DNA from: Bacillus chungangensis
GTDB taxonomy: Bacteria; Bacillota; Bacilli; Bacillales; Bacillaceae_C
Assembly (NCBI RefSeq): GCF_030812995.1
Contig: NZ_JAUSTT010000004.1
Location: forward strand, 124,001 to 188,000
DNA: 64,000 nucleotides
Direction: 5' to 3'
Each line of letters begins with the position of its first letter. Within the stretch, counting starts at the first letter, position 1. The translations under genes were made by a program, and so were the position numbers. This document shows positions 27,759-35,710 of this stretch, in pieces. The notes under the pieces are model-generated. The model was not told where the DNA came from. It saw only the letters and a list, made by a program, of their open reading frames with translations, and searched no databases.

Positions 27759-28530
27759 GCATTATTTCACAGTAAATCATTGTGATATTTTAGAAAATAC
27801 ACCAAGCTACTTAGTGATCCAACTGACGCCTGCTTTGGATAAGATGTTAATGAATCGGCCTTTTTACTGGCATTACTTAGAGAAAATGGGTGGGACGCCA
27901 AATCCAATGAAAATTACTTTGATCACTGACAGTGAAAAAACACCCGATCATGTGAAAGGTGAGTACATCCATTTCGGCTCCCCAAGGCTTCATCAAATTT
28001 TTCAAACAACAAAAAAACTGTCTAGATTTATGAGATTATATGAAAATTTGATCAATCCTAAAACATTACAAACACCCTTGTACCCATGGATTTGTTTAAA
28101 TATGAGAATTTCTTATCAATGCGATCGCAACAAAGACATATTCCGATCGTTGGGTTATAGCTTAACAAATGGCAGTCTAATAGAAAACTTCCATGACTGG
28201 CTATTAAGTAAATCTTTAACGCCAACCATCCCTGATCTATGTTATACGATCGCACCAATTATCAAACCTGAAAATGCGCTAAAGCGAATCGAGGATTCCC
28301 TCACAAGCAGTCTGCTAGAAACAGACCACCAGTGGGCTGTAGATGCTCGTAAAAGATGGGAGAAAGATCTTCAGCTGCTGGAGCAATTTTATGAAGATGC
28401 AGTTGAAAAACCTGAAGCATATGAAAGTGAAAAAGCAGCACTCCGCGACCAATACGAACCTGTCATTAAGTTGGAAATAATAAATGGCGGCTTATTCTAT
28501 CTCGGCAGCCCTATGAAAGAAAGTGGATAA
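27727..28530 (+). CDS. yqhG: YqhG family protein
   Basis: A 267-residue soluble protein of unknown function, identified by its position after yqhH and its opening MQQEHIHQFLEHYF. No catalytic motif is recognisable, and it is not predicted to cross the membrane. ATG 27727 follows GGAGGAGG and lies 32 bases inside the end of yqhH, so the two are coupled and probably act together. The C-terminus is acidic and helical. Confidence 0.85.
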   Translation: MQQEHIHQFLEHYFTVNHCDILENTPSYLVIQLTPALDKMLMNRPFYWHYLEKMGGTPNPMKITLITDSEKTPDHVKGEYIHFGSPRLHQIFQTTKKLSRFMRLYENLINPKTLQTPLYPWICLNMRISYQCDRNKDIFRSLGYSLTNGSLIENFHDWLLSKSLTPTIPDLCYTIAPIIKPENALKRIEDSLTSSLLETDHQWAVDARKRWEKDLQLLEQFYEDAVEKPEAYESEKAALRDQYEPVIKLEIINGGLFYLGSPMKESG

Positions 28531-28535
28531 CGAAA

Positions 28536-28569
28536 GAGGGAATGGTGGAAATTATATCACCATTCCCTC
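28536..28569. terminator. Bidirectional hairpin terminator between yqhG and the Nudix gene
   Basis: GAGGGAATGGTG and CACCATTCCCTC make a perfect 12-bp stem with a ten-base loop between two convergent genes. T-richness is modest on both sides (TTTATGATTT on plus, TTTCG on minus). Confidence 0.7.
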
Positions 28570-28577
28570 TTTATGAT

Positions 28578-29102
28578 TTAATGAAAATGATTTTGAGAAA
28601 GGATACTTGGATTTCTTAGTGCATATTGAAATAATGCAAAATGAAGCTCAGCGTCTGTTGTCAGTTCCCCTATTCTGACAAGTTCATAGCATTTCTTAAT
28701 GGAAATAGATATTGTTTCGATCTTTTCATATTCTTCTAACATGGGAACAGAAATATCAATAATTTCTTCTGTAAAAAAAACATGGGTTTCTTCATTTGTT
28801 ACCCAAGGAGAGGGATGAATCTTTCCATAATACTCCAACTTCCCGCACCGTATGCCTGTTTCTTCCAACAGCTCTCTACGTGCAGCGGTTTCAAATTCTT
28901 CATCATCTTCCACTTTCCCGCCTGGCAATTGAATAATGTATTGCTCAAGCGGTTGGCGATACTGTCTAATAAAAATAAATTGATCATGATGTTGGACTAA
29001 TATAACAATAGATGCCGGGCTTCTCCTGACAAAAGTGAGACGATCGTTCCCTTTTAAATCGACGTTTATATAGTCGTTTGCAAATATCTGTTTTATCTTC
29101 AT
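28578..29102 (-). CDS. Nudix hydrolase, ADP-ribose pyrophosphatase-like
   Basis: The Nudix box GKVEDDEEFETAARRELLEE then TGI (~62-84) fits Gx5Ex7REUxEExGU exactly, so metal-dependent pyrophosphohydrolase activity is expected. The flanking HDQFIFIRQYRQPLEQYIIQLPGG and the later GKIHPSPWVTNEETHVFF are like ADP-ribose pyrophosphatases, which also show a Pro ~15 residues past the box. The length is 174 residues. The true substrate cannot be read from sequence. A purine-rich ribosome binding site precedes ATG 29102. It lies between yqzE and yqhG. Confidence 0.88.
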   Translation of the reverse strand: MKIKQIFANDYINVDLKGNDRLTFVRRSPASIVILVQHHDQFIFIRQYRQPLEQYIIQLPGGKVEDDEEFETAARRELLEETGIRCGKLEYYGKIHPSPWVTNEETHVFFTEEIIDISVPMLEEYEKIETISISIKKCYELVRIGELTTDAELHFALFQYALRNPSILSQNHFH

Positions 29103-29192
29103 TCTCCCTTTCCCCTTTCTAGCAGAAAACCACGCTACAAATTTTCCCCCTGAAGATACGTGTTCTATCTACCGAATGAAATTGGCGAACAG

Positions 29193-29372
29193 TTAGCTTC
29201 TTTTTTTAAACAGCATCGTAAGTGAATGGGGAAGAAAGCCAAACCAGCGTAGTAAAAATGGCGCTCGTTCTTCTTTCCGCTGAATTCGCTGCTGCTTTCG
29301 ATCTTTTTTTGAAACCTCAAAATGCTTGATAAAGGTTTCCGTAATAAACTTCACATAATCATTTGTAGACAT
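29193..29372 (-). CDS. yqzE: YqzE family small protein
   Basis: A 59-residue, very basic protein translated from ATG 29372 (MSTNDYVKFITETFIKHFEV, then KKDRKQQRIQRKEERAPFLL and RWFGFLPHSLTMLFKKRS). It is too short for a standard frame search but has a GGTGG ribosome binding site and a conserved place near aroK and comGG, as B. subtilis yqzE. A central charged helix and a short hydrophobic tail suggest membrane association. Function is unknown. Confidence 0.85.
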   Translation of the reverse strand: MSTNDYVKFITETFIKHFEVSKKDRKQQRIQRKEERAPFLLRWFGFLPHSLTMLFKKRS

Positions 29373-29461
29373 GTAAACTTCACCACCATTATTTTTTCAA
29401 AGCATTTCCGAAAGCAGCGCTATTTATTCATTTAAACATTGAAAGTGAAGAAATACGAACA

Positions 29462-29968
29462 TCAACAAGTTCTCTTTGTAATATCCTCTATTGTCTGTAC
29501 AGTTTCTTGTATCGTTAGTGAAGTAGTATCGATGATGATATTCGCACTTTGTTCATAGAAAGGCAGACGTTTTTTGTAAATATCGATAATATCTTCTGGT
29601 GTTTTTTCTTTAATGATAGGTCTTGTACAATCGTCCTTTAATCGATCTAAAAAAACCTTTGGCTCGCATTTTAAAAAGAAAGTTCGTCCACTCTTTTTTA
29701 ATAGCTGGCGATTTTCCTCTAATAAAATGATTCCTCCTCCTGTTGTAATCACTCCCCGCTGCTGAACAAGCTTTTTCAGCATATTTTTTTCTAAACTGCG
29801 AAAATAAGCTTCCCCATTTTCTGCAAAAATTTCTGGAATAGTCTTTTGTTCTGCTTCTACAATACATGCATCTGTATCATAAACGGGACAATTCCATGCA
29901 TCTGCCAGAGTTTCTCCAACAGTTGTCTTGCCAGCCCCCATAAAACCAATTAAAAATACTTGCAACAA
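29462..29968 (-). CDS. aroK: Shikimate kinase
   Basis: It phosphorylates shikimate at the 3-hydroxyl with ATP in aromatic amino acid synthesis. The 168-residue protein has the P-loop GFMGAGKTTVG (~8-18), the shikimate-binding YDTDACIVEAEQ (~30-41), FRSLEKN with its arginine, TTGGGIIL (~75) and the LID arginine in DDCTRPIIKEKTP. All catalytic positions are intact. It lies 15 bases after comGG and is probably read from the comG transcript as well as its own. Confidence 0.95.
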   Translation of the reverse strand: MLQVFLIGFMGAGKTTVGETLADAWNCPVYDTDACIVEAEQKTIPEIFAENGEAYFRSLEKNMLKKLVQQRGVITTGGGIILLEENRQLLKKSGRTFFLKCEPKVFLDRLKDDCTRPIIKEKTPEDIIDIYKKRLPFYEQSANIIIDTTSLTIQETVQTIEDITKRTC

Positions 29969-29983
29969 TATTTCTGTCTCCTC

Positions 29984-30355
29984 TCAACGTTCCAGCATTC
30001 GACGTTCTCTTTTATTATAATGTAATTGTTTCGTCATTGTATGATCCAGTTGATTTTCTATTAATAGTGTGACTGTGTATGCTTCTTTGTTAGTTGGCTC
30101 CATCTCAAATAAAACATAGCCCTCTTCAAAATAAAACGTTCCTTTTTTAAATGTAACCTGATCACCCTCTCTCTCCTCTTCTAGCTGTATTTTTTTGATA
30201 GCGTGAGCAGCCATCGTTTCCAACTGATAATAAGCTTCGATTTCCCCAATAAATAAGAGATCGTTTATATATATTTCTATTGCTGCTGCAACAATAAGCA
30301 GTATGATAAACGAGAAGAAAAGAGTAAAGGGAAAAATGCCTCCGCGTTCATTCAT
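29984..30355 (-). CDS. comGG: Competence protein ComGG
   Basis: A minor pseudopilin-like protein needed for assembly of the DNA-uptake pseudopilus. The 123-residue protein has one hydrophobic N-terminal helix (GIFPFTLFFSFIILLIVAAA, ~5-24) and a charged C-terminal region; the classical prepilin Glu+5 is not evident, as is usual for ComGG. ATG 30355 overlaps the comGF stop. It is a weakly conserved protein, identified mainly by operon position. Confidence 0.82.
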   Translation of the reverse strand: MNERGGIFPFTLFFSFIILLIVAAAIEIYINDLLFIGEIEAYYQLETMAAHAIKKIQLEEEREGDQVTFKKGTFYFEEGYVLFEMEPTNKEAYTVTLLIENQLDHTMTKQLHYNKRERRMLER

Positions 30356-30917
30356 ACGTATCCGATCCCCCTTTCTTTTCTCCATTCTCTCCTTGCACTT
30401 GCTCTTTTTTATTCTCCTGTTCTTGTTTCTCTTCTATTATTTCCTTCTTCTCTACTGTTTGCGGAGGTGATAAAGCAAATGATGCATCCTTTTGGATACC
30501 GTTCGTAAAAGTTACAAATAAGTGTAGCATATGGCCATCAAGTGTAAAAGAATGAGAAGAAACATTCTGCAAAACGATTTCATGACCAGCATCTGCAACT
30601 CTGCGACGCAGCACTTCTCCATAGCCTTCATAAGAAACAAGACGGCCATCCACTTCTATATCCAGTTGGTTTGTTTGTACAAACCAGTATGATGCTCGTT
30701 TCGTTTCCTTCTGCAGCTGAATAATAAAAATATGCCATTCGTAATCTGTGTCTGTTTCTAGTGCCCGTTCTATTGAAGTATATGCTTTGAGGATAAGGGG
30801 GAAAAACAACATGATCAAGCCGACAATCAGCATTGTAAAAATGGTTTCCAGCATTGTAAAGCCAGCCTGTTCACTACTGTCCTGACATGCACTTTTGCTT
30901 CTTATCATAAACAACAC
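30348..30917 (-). CDS. comGF: Competence protein ComGF
   Basis: A pseudopilin-family protein with the type III cleavage region QAGFTMLETIFTMLIVGLIM. Peptidase ComC would cut before Phe, leaving methylatable Phe and Glu+5. The C-terminal half (SFTLDGHMLHLFVTFTNGI) is a beta-rich domain like ComGF. A Lys/Glu/Gln-rich tail (EKKEIIEEKQEQENKKEQVQ) extends it to ~189 residues, more than the ~127 of B. subtilis. The start is uncertain: GTG 30917 and TTG 30914 follow GGAGG by four and seven bases, and ATG 30908 by thirteen. Confidence 0.85.
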   Translation of the reverse strand: MLFMIRSKSACQDSSEQAGFTMLETIFTMLIVGLIMLFFPLILKAYTSIERALETDTDYEWHIFIIQLQKETKRASYWFVQTNQLDIEVDGRLVSYEGYGEVLRRRVADAGHEIVLQNVSSHSFTLDGHMLHLFVTFTNGIQKDASFALSPPQTVEKKEIIEEKQEQENKKEQVQGENGEKKGGSDTYE

Positions 30918-31188
30918 ACGCCCTCCATTCTATCCCTGTATAGCTGTCGATCTTTAACTGGTAGTGTGTGTTTTCAACCTCCTTCTCTAATTCAAATGGG
31001 ACACCTGTTGCTAAAAAAGCTTCTACTTGCTCATAAAGAAGGCGAGACGCAGTCATAGATTTTTTTTCAGCTTCTAATTTTATCATCATTTTAAAAAGCA
31101 GCGGGAAGATAAAGGTAGTCATCAACATGATAAAACTAAAAGACAGCAGCGCTTCGATAACAGAAAAACCATTTTCATTCTTGAACAC
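30874..31188 (-). CDS. comGE: Competence protein ComGE
   Basis: A minor pseudopilin with the processing site NGFSVIEALLSFSFIMLMTT (Gly-Phe cleavage, Glu+5). GTG 31188 is preferred as start because GGGAG lies five bases upstream and the next residues FKNENGF give the short basic leader normal for prepilins; a longer frame would add an N-terminal extension unlike any prepilin. It overlaps comGD by 14 bases and comGF by about 44. Confidence 0.83.
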   Translation of the reverse strand: MFKNENGFSVIEALLSFSFIMLMTTFIFPLLFKMMIKLEAEKKSMTASRLLYEQVEAFLATGVPFELEKEVENTHYQLKIDSYTGIEWRACVVYDKKQKCMSGQ

Positions 31189-31618
31189 GAAATCTCCCTC
31201 TTCCAATGTAAAAAATAATTTTCGTCGTACCACGAGGTGTATGAAAAGTCATCGTTCCAAATTTTGTGATGTTACCATCAGCTCGAAAATAAATGGAATG
31301 AAGTGATGAATTTCCAACTGTTACAGATGATGGAATTTGTCGCTCAATTATTATTTCTTGACCCAATGGTTTGATCCAATACGTATCTGAGAAAGGCAAT
31401 ATTTTTACATTTACTGCCTGTTGATGGCTCATTGCATAGCTTTGAGCGTAAAATAAATCTGACTTCAGCTGGGTAAAGAAGAGATGGCGCTCAAGCGAAT
31501 CCCATATAGACTTTAGTCCAATTACGCTAAAAGAAAGCAACATTACCGTAACGGCTACAACAAAAAGCAATTCTAAAAGAGTAAAGCCGTTATTTTTGGA
31601 TAAAATATCTTTCGTCAT
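31175..31618 (-). CDS. comGD: Competence protein ComGD
   Basis: A minor pseudopilin of 147 residues with leader MTKDILSKNNG and cleavage motif GFTLLELLFVVAVTVMLLSF, including Glu+5. The C-terminal domain is beta-rich (GNITKFGTMTFHTPRGTTKI). ATG 31618 overlaps the comGC stop in an ATGA arrangement, so translation is coupled. Confidence 0.92.
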   Translation of the reverse strand: MTKDILSKNNGFTLLELLFVVAVTVMLLSFSVIGLKSIWDSLERHLFFTQLKSDLFYAQSYAMSHQQAVNVKILPFSDTYWIKPLGQEIIIERQIPSSVTVGNSSLHSIYFRADGNITKFGTMTFHTPRGTTKIIFYIGRGRFRVQE

Positions 31619-31932
31619 GATGCATTGCTTTCAGCACTTACCATTCCATCATGATCAATCATAATTTGTTCACCATTCGGGCAACTTTTTTGCTCCTCCG
31701 TTAAATAGCCTTCACTAACTAATTCTGTTAAACTAGGGACTTCCCTAGTCTTTTTTTCAATTTGATAAGCTTGAACTTGTCCCTGCACCATATGAACAAA
31801 AGCATCACAGCCTTTTTTTCCAATTGATTTACTTTGATTGACAATATTCGGGATAGCAATAAAAAGCAACACCGTAATAATCAAAAGTACGACGAGCATC
31901 TCTATTAGTGTAAAGCCGTTTTCATTTTTCAT
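31615..31932 (-). CDS. comGC: Competence major pseudopilin ComGC
   Basis: ComGC polymerises into the pilus that captures extracellular DNA. The 105-residue preprotein has the typical short basic leader MKNENG, the cut site GFTLIEMLVVLLIITVLLFI (Glu+5 of the mature protein) and a C-terminal pair of cysteines (GCDAFV and KSCPNG) likely to form the stabilising disulfide. GGAGG lies eight bases before ATG 31932; the upstream ATG at 31947 overlaps the comGB stop and is less likely. Confidence 0.94.
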   Translation of the reverse strand: MKNENGFTLIEMLVVLLIITVLLFIAIPNIVNQSKSIGKKGCDAFVHMVQGQVQAYQIEKKTREVPSLTELVSEGYLTEEQKSCPNGEQIMIDHDGMVSAESNAS

Positions 31933-31946
31933 CTTTTTTCCCTCCA

Positions 31947-33020
31947 TTAAAATCTGTTAAGCATTTGAAACATAGGCAATAAAATAGACATGTATACGGC
32001 AATGACTAATAAACCAATGAATACCAACATCAATGGCTGCATAAAAAAGAAAAGCTTCTTTATTTTCTCTTCCATTCTTTGCATGCAATAATGACTATAA
32101 TAAAGCAATTCTTGGGTAAGAAGCCCGCTTTTTTCTCCATGCTGCACAATGACAGCGAATTCTTTTTCTAAATATTGCAAATGAGAAAAACTTGAGGAAA
32201 GTGAGTGTCCTAGTTTTAGCAGCTCTCTTAACTTTTTAGCTGTTTCCTCTAAAAGTGGACGAAGATTTTGTAAGGTCATCATGGATAAGATTTCATTCAC
32301 AGCAAATCCTTTTTTGAGGAGGAAACTCCACTCGCGGGCCAAAAATTGGCTCATATAAAGCTGGTAGTACGTTCCTATATACGGTATTTTTCCAAACCAT
32401 TGCGCTTTTTGCAAAGCCGTTTTTCTTCTTAATAGAAACATTGCCATCAAGAGAACCAGCAGGAGCAGCAACATCGTACAAATAAAATATGTTGGAATGT
32501 TTTTCATGACGTGAAGAAGCAATTGTGTGTGGTGATTCGGCCGAATGGAGATTGATTGATACATTTGCTCAAAGCGCGGAAGCAGTAATTGATTTAATAA
32601 CACCATCACAAAACTGATGGTGAATAAAAGCACAACTGGATATTGACATAGTTTTAACAATGTTCGCCGATCTTCTGAACGCTTTTGTAAATAATCACCA
32701 GCATGCTGCAGCGTTTCATCTAAATATCCGTGTTGAGCGGCAAAATTAATTTGCATGCAAGCTCTCCGGTCAAAGCCGTGATAATGAAGTACTTCGAATA
32801 ACTGATCGCCTCGTTGTAATTGGCCAAGCATTTTTTCATATGTTTGCTTGCTGCGTTCATCCACTTTGCCAAGAAACCGAATGCCTTCTGCAAGTGTAAA
32901 ACCATTCTTGAGCATATCCCCCAATCTACTAAGGAATATCCCTTGCTGCTTCAATGTCTGCCTTTTTTTCCTCCTGCTCAAATATCCAGCGATTATATTC
33001 TGTTTTTGAAATATAGCCAA
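31947..33020 (-). CDS. comGB: Competence protein ComGB, type II secretion F family
   Basis: The polytopic inner-membrane platform of the pseudopilus machine. Two GspF/PilC repeats each end in membrane helices (VVLLFTISFVMVLLNQLLLP near 140, ICTMLLLLLVLLMAMFLL near 195, FMQPLMLVFIGLLVIAVYMSI near the C-terminus). The conserved FLSRLGDMLKNGFTLAEGIRFL lies near residue 30. The probable start is TTG 33020, seven bases after GGGG and inside comGA, giving a 92-base overlap; the exact start is not certain. Confidence 0.9.
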   Translation of the reverse strand: MAIFQKQNIIAGYLSRRKKRQTLKQQGIFLSRLGDMLKNGFTLAEGIRFLGKVDERSKQTYEKMLGQLQRGDQLFEVLHYHGFDRRACMQINFAAQHGYLDETLQHAGDYLQKRSEDRRTLLKLCQYPVVLLFTISFVMVLLNQLLLPRFEQMYQSISIRPNHHTQLLLHVMKNIPTYFICTMLLLLLVLLMAMFLLRRKTALQKAQWFGKIPYIGTYYQLYMSQFLAREWSFLLKKGFAVNEILSMMTLQNLRPLLEETAKKLRELLKLGHSLSSSFSHLQYLEKEFAVIVQHGEKSGLLTQELLYYSHYCMQRMEEKIKKLFFFMQPLMLVFIGLLVIAVYMSILLPMFQMLNRF

Positions 33021-34032
33021 GTGCTAACCCCTTTCTGAGCCAATCCTTTAATGTTTGGTAACAATATGTGACGTGCTTGCCATTTGCCTCTAGTAGAACT
33101 TGTTGTAATGCTTTTCCTTGCAACAGCTCATAAACAGCTGCTCGCTTATGGCGAAGCTGGCAGTAACAATGCGGAGAGCAATGTTCTCCACAAAAAGGAC
33201 AAAGAAGAGATACTAACCTTTGAGCGGTAACTGCAACCAATGTTTGTTCAATTTCATGCCATTTTATACCCAGCTCCATTAATCGGTAAATTGCTCCTTT
33301 CGCATCCCTCGTGTGTAGTGTGGAAATGACTAAGTGACCTGTTAAACTTGCTTGAATCGCGATCTTTGCTGTTTCAGCATCTCTAATTTCGCCAACAAGA
33401 ATAATATCAGGATCATGGCGCAATATCGCCTTCAATCCCGCGCTATAAGTAACACCTGCTTTTTCATTCACCTGCACTTGTAAAAAATAATCATTTTGTT
33501 TTTCCACTGGATCTTCAAGCGTAATGACATTTCGATGTAAAGAGGTCGAACAATTTTCTACGAGGCTGTACATTGTTGAGGATTTTCCGCTGCCAGTTGG
33601 CCCCGTAAAAAGTATTAACCCGTGGGCATGCATAAATAGTGCCATTAACTTTTTTGCATTTTGAGGAAATAAAGCAGCCTTTTCAATTGAAAGATTTTCA
33701 TCGAGTGCTAAAATACGAATAACGAGACTTTCTTGGAAACGTGCGGTTGGAAGTGTTGATACTCTCAGGGAGGCAATTGTATCAGCAGTTTGATACGGAA
33801 GAGAACCACTTTGAGGCTTTCTTTTTTCACTGATATCCATCGAAGCCATAAATTTAAAATGGGAAATGAGCCTCTCACCTGCTTCTAGAGGAATTTTTCG
33901 ATAGGGAAAAAGTTTTCCATCAAGCCGAAATTGCAGATGGCATCCATCCTTGCGAGGAATGATATGAATATCAGTTGCCTGCTTCTTTACTGCTTGAGTA
34001 AGCAGCATATCAGCAATTTTTTCTATTGTCAT
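32929..34032 (-). CDS. comGA: Competence ATPase ComGA
   Basis: The traffic ATPase that drives pseudopilus assembly at the cell pole. The GspE/PilB fold shows ATDIHIIP (~19-26), Walker A GPTGSGKSSTM (~144-154), the Asp box LEDPVEKQ, Walker B HDPDIILVGEIRDAETA and the His box TGHLVISTLHTRDA. A cysteine cluster CPFCGEHCSPHCYC follows at ~250-265, a possible zinc site. ATG 34032 matches the B. subtilis N-terminus; the ribosome binding site GGTGG is 14 bases away, rather far. I saw no clear pair of ComK boxes (AAAA-N5-TTTT) upstream. Confidence 0.95.
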   Translation of the reverse strand: MTIEKIADMLLTQAVKKQATDIHIIPRKDGCHLQFRLDGKLFPYRKIPLEAGERLISHFKFMASMDISEKRKPQSGSLPYQTADTIASLRVSTLPTARFQESLVIRILALDENLSIEKAALFPQNAKKLMALFMHAHGLILFTGPTGSGKSSTMYSLVENCSTSLHRNVITLEDPVEKQNDYFLQVQVNEKAGVTYSAGLKAILRHDPDIILVGEIRDAETAKIAIQASLTGHLVISTLHTRDAKGAIYRLMELGIKWHEIEQTLVAVTAQRLVSLLCPFCGEHCSPHCYCQLRHKRAAVYELLQGKALQQVLLEANGKHVTYCYQTLKDWLRKGLALGYISKTEYNRWIFEQEEKKADIEAARDIP

Positions 34033-34388
34033 TTTAAAAAATAACACCACCTTTCTTTTTGCTTAAATATTTATTTCGACATAAATCTTTATTTTCCTTC
34101 TTTTATTTTTTATTAAAAAAGTACTCCAGAACCCTTGTTTTATCCTGATTTCACAGTTTTTAACTTTGCCCCCTTGTTCTGCGTATTAATATTGACATGT
34201 TTGTGAACGTGATAAATGTGTGCGTTTTTTCATATCAATTATTTAATTTCAATAATATAATAGTATTTAAGTAAATGTATTGTTTTCTCATAGAGATTAA
34301 ATGGAAAGGTCGACAGGAGCTTTTTACTCTCGTATTGCTTAGTTTTATAGCGAAGAAATGAAGCAAAAAAAGAAAATCTGAGGTGAAA
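34033..34388. other. Divergent promoter region between comGA and an HTH regulator gene
   Basis: Very AT-rich. It contains TTGACATG (34191-34198) on the plus strand without a well-spaced -10, and poly-A/T tracts on the comG side. No gene, hairpin or convincing ComK site was found. Confidence 0.35.
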
Positions 34389-35090
34389 ATGGTGGAAAGT
34401 ACACTTAAATTAACGAATGCATTGGCAGATCCTACACGCTTTACCATTTATCAATATATTGTTCAAAATAAAAAAGAAGTGACTGTTCAAGATATTGCAG
34501 ATGAATTTAATATTCATCCAAATGTTGCTCGCCTGCATTTATCAAAACTAGCGGATGTAAAAGTTGTGGATACTGCGTTAAAGAAAACAGGGAGAGGCGG
34601 ACGTCCAGGACGAGTATATAAATTATCAGAGAAAGTTGTACAACTTTCTTTTCCACACCGCGACTATCAATTATTAGCCAATATAGCAATTGAAGCCCTG
34701 GCTTCACTTCAAAAGCTTGGAAAAGATGCATTCTTAGAAGCAGCGAACAATATGGGAAAAACGTTAGTTGAAGAGCAAGTAAATAAATATCATAAAGGGA
34801 AAGACAATCTGTCACATGAAGAAAAAATCAACATTTTATCAGTTGTTTCTTCTTTAATTGGTTATTTCCCAACCTATCACGAGGAAGAAGGGCATTTCTC
34901 TTTCGAGGTTTACAATTGTCCTTTTTATGAAAGCATGAAAGAAAACGCGCTCATTTGCCAAGGGCACAACGCTTTCTTGCGGGGAGCATTTGAATATTTA
35001 TTTGAAATTCAAAGTTTCCGGCAAGTAACTAAGATTTCCCAAGGTTGTGAAAATTGCCTTTATCATCTAATCGTCACAAACGAGAATTAA
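34389..35090 (+). CDS. HTH transcriptional regulator with C-terminal cysteine cluster
   Basis: A 233-residue protein. Residues ~5-80 form an ArsR/DeoR-like winged helix (LADPTRFTIYQYIVQ, VTVQDIADEFNIHPNVARLH, and the wing TGRGGRPGRVYKLS). The C-terminal half has four cysteines at about 177, 190, 220 and 223 (YNCPFYES, LICQGHNAF, GCENCLYHL). The pattern resembles regulators of the SufR type that hold an iron-sulfur cluster or metal. I do not recognise the B. subtilis counterpart. ATG 34389 follows GAGGTGAAA. It is divergent from comGA and 70 bases before yqgY. Confidence 0.8.
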   Translation: MVESTLKLTNALADPTRFTIYQYIVQNKKEVTVQDIADEFNIHPNVARLHLSKLADVKVVDTALKKTGRGGRPGRVYKLSEKVVQLSFPHRDYQLLANIAIEALASLQKLGKDAFLEAANNMGKTLVEEQVNKYHKGKDNLSHEEKINILSVVSSLIGYFPTYHEEEGHFSFEVYNCPFYESMKENALICQGHNAFLRGAFEYLFEIQSFRQVTKISQGCENCLYHLIVTNEN

Positions 35091-35163
35091 ACTTTGTTTA
35101 CAAATTGCGCTACTCTGCTTTATAATATGAGGTGGACTTATGGTGAGAAGGGGAGGGATACAA

Positions 35164-35406
35164 TTGGATCGTATGTACAGAGTATTAGGATTTTGGACTG
35201 CAATTTTTGCAGTAATGTTCTACTTAGGTGATAAAGGGGTCGTATCTCTTATTTTTCTAGGTCAAACCGGTTTCTTCGTATTATTAAGCTATTTAAAATT
35301 AACAGAGCGTATGTATATGTACGTATTTGGCGCATACTTAACAGTATTTTTCGCTGGATTTACGTACTATACCACTTTTATGATGGCACCAGGTGGCGGA
35401 CTCTAA
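35164..35406 (+). CDS. yqgY: DUF2626 family membrane protein YqgY
   Basis: An 80-residue membrane protein (MDRMYRVLGFWTAIFAVMFY, LGQTGFFVLLSYLKLTERMY, YLTVFFAGFTYYTTF) with three hydrophobic segments. The start is TTG 35164, seven bases after GGGAGG; it gives the (M)xRM(F/Y)RVLGFWT opening that I recall for YqgY. Role unknown. A strong terminator follows. Confidence 0.88.
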   Translation: MDRMYRVLGFWTAIFAVMFYLGDKGVVSLIFLGQTGFFVLLSYLKLTERMYMYVFGAYLTVFFAGFTYYTTFMMAPGGGL

Positions 35407-35428
35407 ATGATCCTTATCACTTAAAAGA

Positions 35429-35474
35429 GGTTGCTCCATTAGTCAGTATAACTGACTAATGGACAGCCTTTTTT
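35429..35474 (+). terminator. Rho-independent terminator after yqgY
   Basis: The core stem CCATTAGTCAGT / ACTGACTAATGG is extended by GGTTG and CAGCC outside. TTTTTT follows directly. Confidence 0.85.
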
Positions 35475-35710
35475 GTTTTTTTCTGTAAAAATCACTCAAA
35501 ATATTAGCATTTTCTGTTTCTACCTTTTCCCTCTTTAGGCTCAGAAAACCATAGAATGCCTGTTCAAAAAGTCTCATTTTTTTAAAAGTGTAAAATACGC
35601 TCACTTCCCCCTTTTTTACCACAATTTTCATCATTATCACTTTCAAATTGAAACTTTTTCTTTTTTTATTCGTATAAATTGGAAGAACTCAGAAAGAAGG
35701 AAGGGATAAA

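Noticed and set aside
26070-28530. yqhH-yqhG as a phage-defence pair because a SNF2 helicase is coupled to an unknown gene
   Set aside because: Both have counterparts at the same place in B. subtilis and the surroundings are housekeeping, so there is no sign of a defence island.
34033-34388. ComK boxes upstream of comGA
   Set aside because: I looked for paired AAAA-N5-TTTT elements; the AT-rich stretches give only partial matches at wrong spacing.
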